Below, in pieces: positions 60,444 to 64,000 of a stretch of 64,000 bases of DNA. Every line of letters begins with the position of its first letter. Positions within the stretch are counted from its first letter, which is position 1. The notes under the pieces are model-generated. The model was not told the origin of the DNA. It was given only the letters and a program-made list of their open reading frames with translations, and did no database searches. This stretch comes from Nonlabens sp. Ci31 (lineage in GTDB: Bacteria; Bacteroidota; Bacteroidia; Flavobacteriales; Flavobacteriaceae). The stretch lies in NCBI RefSeq assembly GCF_012974865.1, contig NZ_CP043633.1, positions 3,407,501 to 3,471,500 of the forward strand, given 5' to 3'. Position numbers and translations under genes: made by a program.

Positions 60444-61892
60444 ATGTCTCAAGAATTGAATTGGTTGTTGTTTTTAACCATCGGCGTGTTGATCGGTGCC
60501 GTTGTGGCTTGGTTTTTTGCAAAAACACGTTTCTCAGGAACTATGAATCTTTTAGAATCAGAAAAGAGACAATTGGATTCTCAACTTTCTAAATTGCAAC
60601 CTGCCATGGAAGAACGCGACCGACTGCGACATGAAAATAGCCAGTACAGCGCACAACTAGAGCAAAAGTTAGAAAACCTACAAGAATTGAGTGGCAGGCT
60701 TCAAAAACTAGATAAAGAATATCGAGAGGTAGCTATCGAGAAAGAAAACTTGAATGTATTACTAGCTGAGCAACGTACCGCTTTCGCGAAAGCGGAAGAG
60801 AAACATATAGAAGCACAAGGGGAAATCGAGAAACTCAACGAAAAGTTCACCAAGGAATTTGAGAACCTCGCCAATAAAATTCTAGACGAAAAAAGCATCA
60901 AGTTTACCGACCAAAACAAAAAGAATATCGAGCAAATTCTGAGTCCGCTGCAGGAGAAAATCATGAGTTTTGAAAAACGTGTAGAAGACACACATAAAGA
61001 CACTATCGACAGACAAAGTGCTTTAAAACAACAGATTTTAGGTCTTAAAGAACTCAATCAACAAATGAGTAAGGAAACCAGCAATCTTACCAAAGCGTTA
61101 AAAGGAGATTCCAAAATGCGTGGGAATTGGGGGGAATTAGTCCTGGAACGAGTGTTGGAAAAATCTGGTTTAGTAAAAGGCTCTGAATATGAAGTACAGC
61201 AAAGCATCAAAACAGAAGATGGAAGAACCTTATTTCCAGATGTAGTGATCCACCTCCCTGGAGGTAAGAAAATGGTGATCGATTCAAAAGTATCCCTTAA
61301 TGCTTACGAGCGTTTTATCAATGAAGAAGATGAAGAGATGCAACAGCGCTATCTAAAAGAGCACGTGGCATCACTTAAAAAACACGTGACAGATCTTTCT
61401 GGAAAGAGCTATCACGATTACCATATAGAGAGCCCTGATTTTGTATTGCTTTTTGTGCCTATCGAGCCGGCTTTTGCCATGGCATTAAATTATGATGGAA
61501 ACTTGTACAGTGAGGCTTTTGATAAAAATATCGTAATTGTTACCCCTACCACGCTACTGGCTACATTACGTACTATTGACACCATGTGGCAAAATGAAAA
61601 ACAGCAAAAGAACGCACTAGATATTGCTACTGCTGCTGGGGCTTTGTACGATAAATTTGTAGGCCTTACAGAAGATTTAATCAAAGTAGGCACCCAAATG
61701 GATACGGTCCAAAAAACCTATAAATCCAGTATGAATAAGCTTACGGAAGGTTCTGGAAATCTAGTAGGCCGTATTGAACTATTAAAAAGATTGGGAGCAA
61801 AAGCTAATAAATCTCTCAATGAAAAACTCGTTAACCGAGCTATAGAAAGCGACCCAGACGTTTTGGATGCGAGTGATGAGCCGTTGAGCTAG
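60444..61892 (+). CDS. rmuC: DNA recombination protein RmuC
   Basis: The 482-residue protein has an N-terminal membrane helix (LNWLLFLTIGVLIGAVVAWF), a long coiled coil (about 35-215) and the RmuC nuclease-like domain (about 220-430: MRGNWGELVLERVLEKSGLV, FPDVVIHLPGGKKMVIDSKV, DFVLLFVPIEPAFAMAL). It limits recombination between repeats, and in the family it is linked to inversion rates at short repeats. The ATG at 60444 is chosen because the longer frame from 60405 would place 13 residues before the membrane helix, across a TATTTTTA -7-like element. The palindrome at 60779 lies in the coiled coil. Confidence 0.92.
   Translation: MSQELNWLLFLTIGVLIGAVVAWFFAKTRFSGTMNLLESEKRQLDSQLSKLQPAMEERDRLRHENSQYSAQLEQKLENLQELSGRLQKLDKEYREVAIEKENLNVLLAEQRTAFAKAEEKHIEAQGEIEKLNEKFTKEFENLANKILDEKSIKFTDQNKKNIEQILSPLQEKIMSFEKRVEDTHKDTIDRQSALKQQILGLKELNQQMSKETSNLTKALKGDSKMRGNWGELVLERVLEKSGLVKGSEYEVQQSIKTEDGRTLFPDVVIHLPGGKKMVIDSKVSLNAYERFINEEDEEMQQRYLKEHVASLKKHVTDLSGKSYHDYHIESPDFVLLFVPIEPAFAMALNYDGNLYSEAFDKNIVIVTPTTLLATLRTIDTMWQNEKQQKNALDIATAAGALYDKFVGLTEDLIKVGTQMDTVQKTYKSSMNKLTEGSGNLVGRIELLKRLGAKANKSLNEKLVNRAIESDPDVLDASDEPLS
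60779..60794. repeat. Dispersed palindrome copy, exact
   Basis: Exact CGCTTTCGCGAAAGCG in the coiled-coil part of rmuC, read as TAFAKAEEK. Confidence 0.9.
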
Positions 61893-62000
61893 TCAAGGCT
61901 CTGAGTTATTAGTTTTGAGTTCTTGAGTCATTAAGTTAGTGAGTCCATTAGGGATTTTGGAATTTAAAACCTACTGCCCTTTTAGATCACAAACCTCAAT

Positions 62001-62106
62001 TATTACACAATAATGTAATAAAGTAGTATTATTACGCTTTTACGTAATAAATTTAAATATTACGTTATTATGTAATATATTTGAAGTATTACGCTTTTAC
62101 GTAATA
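62001..62106. promoter_or_regulatory. Array of four inverted-repeat operator sites upstream of the SatD-family gene
   Basis: Four sites share the arms TATTAC/GTAATA: 62001-62020 (8-nt centre), 62029-62050 (TTATTACG and CGTAATAA around CTTTTA), 62057-62078 (ATATTAC and GTAATAT) and 62087-62106 (TATTACG and CGTAATA around CTTTTA). Their centres are 29, 28 and 29 bp apart, and the last ends 17 bp before the start codon. This looks like an operator array for a dimeric repressor, perhaps the product of the next gene, which has a C-terminal helix-turn-helix. Confidence 0.75.
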
Positions 62107-62122
62107 ATTTAAAAAAGCTATT

Positions 62123-62743
62123 ATGGAAGTAGTCCTTGCCGGTGACATTATAGGTTCCCAAAAGAATCAACCAAAATACTATCTCAAGACCATAGAGGAG
62201 GTTTTAAAAAGATATTCAAGCCCAGATCGGTTCTTAATTTACCGCGGTGACAGTTTTCAGGCATGGATGAATCATCCAGAACTGGCTCTTAATTGTGTGA
62301 TAGAATTAAAAGCTGCATTAAAAAGAACAGCACTTCTAGATGTGCGTATAGCCATAGGGCTGGGAGGCGTAACCATGATCGATAACAATATTGCAAAATC
62401 TACTGGATCAGCACTTACAAAATCGGGAGAGTTACTGGATATTCTAAAGTCTAAAGAGCAAGAAATAATGATAGACAGCGGTAGACACTTAGATGTGTAT
62501 ATGAATAGTTTATTAAAAATGGCACTACTCTTCATGAATGAATGGACAGAAAACGGTGCTACTACAGTTTATGAGATGTTCCAAACACCACATATTACTC
62601 AAGCGGAGTTGGGTAAAAAACTAGGAGTTCAACAAGCTACTGCTAGTAGAAGACTAGACCGAGCTCACTGGCAAGAAACCCAAGAAGTTTTAAGCGTATT
62701 TAAACAATTTTATAAAGACGTGAGCGATGGAACTATTGATTAA
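62123..62743 (+). CDS. SatD-family transcriptional regulator
   Basis: The 206-residue protein has the SatD-type N-terminal domain (VVLAGDIIGSQKN; FLIYRGDSFQAWM; DVRIAIGLGGVTMID), which looks related to nucleotide-cyclase folds. A C-terminal helix-turn-helix follows (ITQAELGKKLGVQQATASRR). SatD was named from an acid-tolerance locus in Streptococcus mutans; its ligand is not known. It overlaps the DUF3307 gene by 17 bp, and the two form a conserved pair. Four inverted repeats lie just upstream, so self-repression is likely. Confidence 0.85.
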   Translation: MEVVLAGDIIGSQKNQPKYYLKTIEEVLKRYSSPDRFLIYRGDSFQAWMNHPELALNCVIELKAALKRTALLDVRIAIGLGGVTMIDNNIAKSTGSALTKSGELLDILKSKEQEIMIDSGRHLDVYMNSLLKMALLFMNEWTENGATTVYEMFQTPHITQAELGKKLGVQQATASRRLDRAHWQETQEVLSVFKQFYKDVSDGTID

Positions 62744-63434
62744 ACTATTAATAGCGCACTTTCTGGGTGATTTTATCTTTCAGACTGATAAGCTCATAAA
62801 GAAAAAAGAAAAACACTTGTTGGGTTCTTACCACCTTTATATGCATGCTGGTATTCATGCTGCGCTGTCTTGGTTGGTATTATGGCAAGTGGAGTTTTGG
62901 TATGTAGCACTTATTATCTTTGTAACACATTTACTCATAGACGCTGGCAAACTCTATTTTACTACTAAGAAAAATATGCGCTGGCTGTTTGCCCTGGATC
63001 AGTTGGCTCATATTATAATCATCCTAATTATAGCTGCATACACTTCAAACCTAACATTCACCATGAGTGCTGCCTATTTAAAAATCCTATGGCCCTTTCT
63101 ATTTTGTATACTGTTCCTGACGAGCCCAGTGGGCGTTATGTTAAAAATATTTTTTACGAGATGGACATTAACCGATGATGAAACTGGAATCTACGGACTT
63201 AAAAATGCTGGTAAATGGATAGGAATGCTAGAAAGACTACTCATCTTTCTTTTTATCATTACAGATCATTTCAGTGCAGTCGGGTTGTTATTAACAGCAA
63301 AATCTGTATTTAGATTTGGTGACCTGAGCAAGGCAAAAAACATGAAGTTGACCGAGTATGTATTGATTGGCACATTGCTTAGCTTTGGAATTGCAATTGT
63401 TATCGGACTACTGTTTAAAAACTATGTGATATGA
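62727..63434 (+). CDS. DUF3307 domain membrane protein
   Basis: The 235-residue protein begins MELLIKLLIAHFLGDFIFQT, whose HFLGDF motif, together with YMHAGIHAALSWLVL and THLLIDAGK, marks DUF3307. It has seven or more membrane helices, and the His and Asp residues in the helices are strictly placed in the family. It is encoded 17 bp inside the end of the SatD gene and overlaps the next gene by 4 bp. The role is unknown; the conserved coupling to SatD suggests the regulator controls or senses its activity. Confidence 0.88.
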   Translation: MELLIKLLIAHFLGDFIFQTDKLIKKKEKHLLGSYHLYMHAGIHAALSWLVLWQVEFWYVALIIFVTHLLIDAGKLYFTTKKNMRWLFALDQLAHIIIILIIAAYTSNLTFTMSAAYLKILWPFLFCILFLTSPVGVMLKIFFTRWTLTDDETGIYGLKNAGKWIGMLERLLIFLFIITDHFSAVGLLLTAKSVFRFGDLSKAKNMKLTEYVLIGTLLSFGIAIVIGLLFKNYVI

Positions 63435-63799
63435 AAAAGATTTTAGGGGTTATACTAGCAACCATAGTACTGCTTGCAGTGATATGGTATTCATTTATTT
63501 ACTTTGCCACCTATTCTGACGGCTATCGCAGTGGTGAATTGATCAAGTTTTCTCACAAAGGTGTGATCGTAAAAACATGGGAGGGCGAGATCTCACAAGG
63601 AATAAGTGGTGCACAAATCTTCTCCTTTTCTGTACTGGATAACAAAACAGAAGTCATTAAAAAATTAAAAGAATATCAAGGAGAATATGTGCAATTAAAG
63701 TACGAAGAAAAATTTAGTACATTCTTTTTTTGGGGGGATACCAAATACTTTATTACTGAAGTAACAAGAGAGAACAGTCCTCATTTTAATCGAGATTAA
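63431..63799 (+). CDS. Small membrane-anchored protein of unknown function
   Basis: The 122-residue protein has an N-terminal membrane helix (ILGVILATIVLLAVIWYSFI), then a beta-rich domain: YSDGYRSGELIKFSHKGVIV, KTWEGEI, FSFSVLD, YVQLKYEEKF. Homologues are common in flavobacteria and are sometimes labelled 6-phosphogluconate dehydrogenase, although no dehydrogenase domain is present, so that label should be avoided. It overlaps the DUF3307 gene by 4 bp (ATGA) and is the third gene of that operon. Confidence 0.8.
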   Translation: MKKILGVILATIVLLAVIWYSFIYFATYSDGYRSGELIKFSHKGVIVKTWEGEISQGISGAQIFSFSVLDNKTEVIKKLKEYQGEYVQLKYEEKFSTFFFWGDTKYFITEVTRENSPHFNRD

Positions 63800-63887
63800 T
63801 TATTGAAATCCCGCTTTCGCATCTCGACTAGGCTCGATACAAACTTCAGCGGAACACTCCTCCAGCTTATTGAACAACCCATAAATT

Positions 63888-64000
63888 ATGAAAGATAAAT
63901 TCAAATCTCCAGAAGAGTCCAGAGTGATGTTATCGCTATTGATGTTACCTTCCAATGCTAACTTTTCAGGAAAGGTACATGGAGGCTATGTCCTCTCTCT
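63888..64000 (+). CDS. Acyl-CoA thioesterase family protein, partial at window end
   Basis: The first 37 codons read MKDKFKSPEESRVMLSLLML, then PSNANFSGKVHGGYVLSL, and run off the window. NFSGKVHGGYVL is the HGGYVL-type strand and helix of YciA/BACH hotdog thioesterases, which hydrolyse acyl-CoA. The rest of the protein is outside the window. The spacer before it holds a half copy of the palindrome (63811-63820) and a CTCGACTAGGCTCGAT repeat fragment. Confidence 0.8.
   Translation, partial: MKDKFKSPEESRVMLSLLMLPSNANFSGKVHGGYVLS

Noticed and set aside
60701..61057. 118-residue Ser/Phe-rich minus-strand ORF
   Set aside because: Shadow of the rmuC coiled coil (Lys/Glu codons read backwards as Phe/Leu/Ser).
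63431..63799. 6-phosphogluconate dehydrogenase
   Set aside because: The protein is 122 residues with a membrane helix and no nucleotide-binding or dehydrogenase motif.

Overview
The window is an AT-rich chromosomal segment of a marine-type Bacteroidota, almost certainly family Flavobacteriaceae. The evidence is the gene families (DUF4252, DUF4331, DUF4199, DUF5686, 2TM-domain LytS kinase, FecI/FecR/TonB receptor set, SatD/DUF3307), the many Cys-lipoprotein signals, the near absence of Shine-Dalgarno sequences, and promoter elements of the Bacteroidota form TAnnTTTG. A 16-bp palindrome, CGCTTTCGCGAAAGCG, occurs eight times exactly and three times with one mismatch, mostly inside genes as the peptide AFAKA. 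From memory it suggests Nonlabens/Dokdonia relatives; I could not test that. I saw no rRNA, tRNA, IS element, phage or CRISPR.

Layout. 0.1-2.4 kb: minus-strand operon of an ECF sigma factor, a membrane-anchored small protein and two DUF4252 proteins. 2.6-5.1 kb: a frameshifted gene, an S41 peptidase lipoprotein and a VOC protein lacking a normal start. 5.1-9.2 kb: the classic YbbP/YbbA ABC pair divergent from a TesA-like esterase. 9.5-12.6 kb: a large sortilin-like beta-propeller protein. 12.6-13.3 kb: hairpin repeat elements, a dead lipoprotein gene and a tiny membrane ORF. 13.3-16.5 kb: an ABC exporter whose permease is fused to a DUF4369-like region and a thioredoxin domain. 16.9-22.5 kb: EEP nuclease-like protein, SixA-like phosphatase, alpha/beta-hydrolase-OsmC fusion with a YdeI-like protein, Cu/Zn SOD, and an ECF sigma/RskA pair. 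23-25.8 kb: TPR lipoprotein and DUF4331 encoded as two separate halves. 25.9-28.3 kb: LytS/LytR-type two-component system with 2TM domains. 28.5-32.6 kb: MtfA-like peptidase, S1/P1 nuclease, a heavily decayed dienelactone hydrolase gene, DUF6503 lipoprotein and smpB. 33.5-41.1 kb: DUF5686 outer-membrane protein, two more dead genes, and a sigma/FecR/TonB-receptor operon. 41.3-43.8 kb: two tandemly duplicated acidic lipoproteins with a duplicated upstream motif. 44-50.7 kb: CDP-alcohol phosphatidyltransferase, GMC oxidoreductase, L31, two DUF4199 proteins and a glycosyltransferase. 50.7-52.24 kb: a repeat island. 52.3-64 kb: phosphohexomutase, MsbA-like exporter, thioredoxin, hybrid sensor kinase, RluA-type synthase, RmuC, the SatD/DUF3307 operon and the start of an acyl-CoA thioesterase.

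The most unusual signals are (1) nine exact-length 122-bp tandem units, followed by an inverted, diverged array of the same module, between the glycosyltransferase and the phosphohexomutase; (2) four inverted repeats at 28-29 bp spacing directly upstream of the SatD-family regulator; (3) the permease-DUF4369-thioredoxin fusion, whose seven predicted helices would put the thioredoxin outside the cytoplasm; (4) the AFAKA palindrome family; (5) the duplicated acidic lipoproteins beside an ECF sigma operon. The window also carries at least five pseudogenes, which suggests ongoing gene loss. All calls come from reading the sequence; no database search was run.
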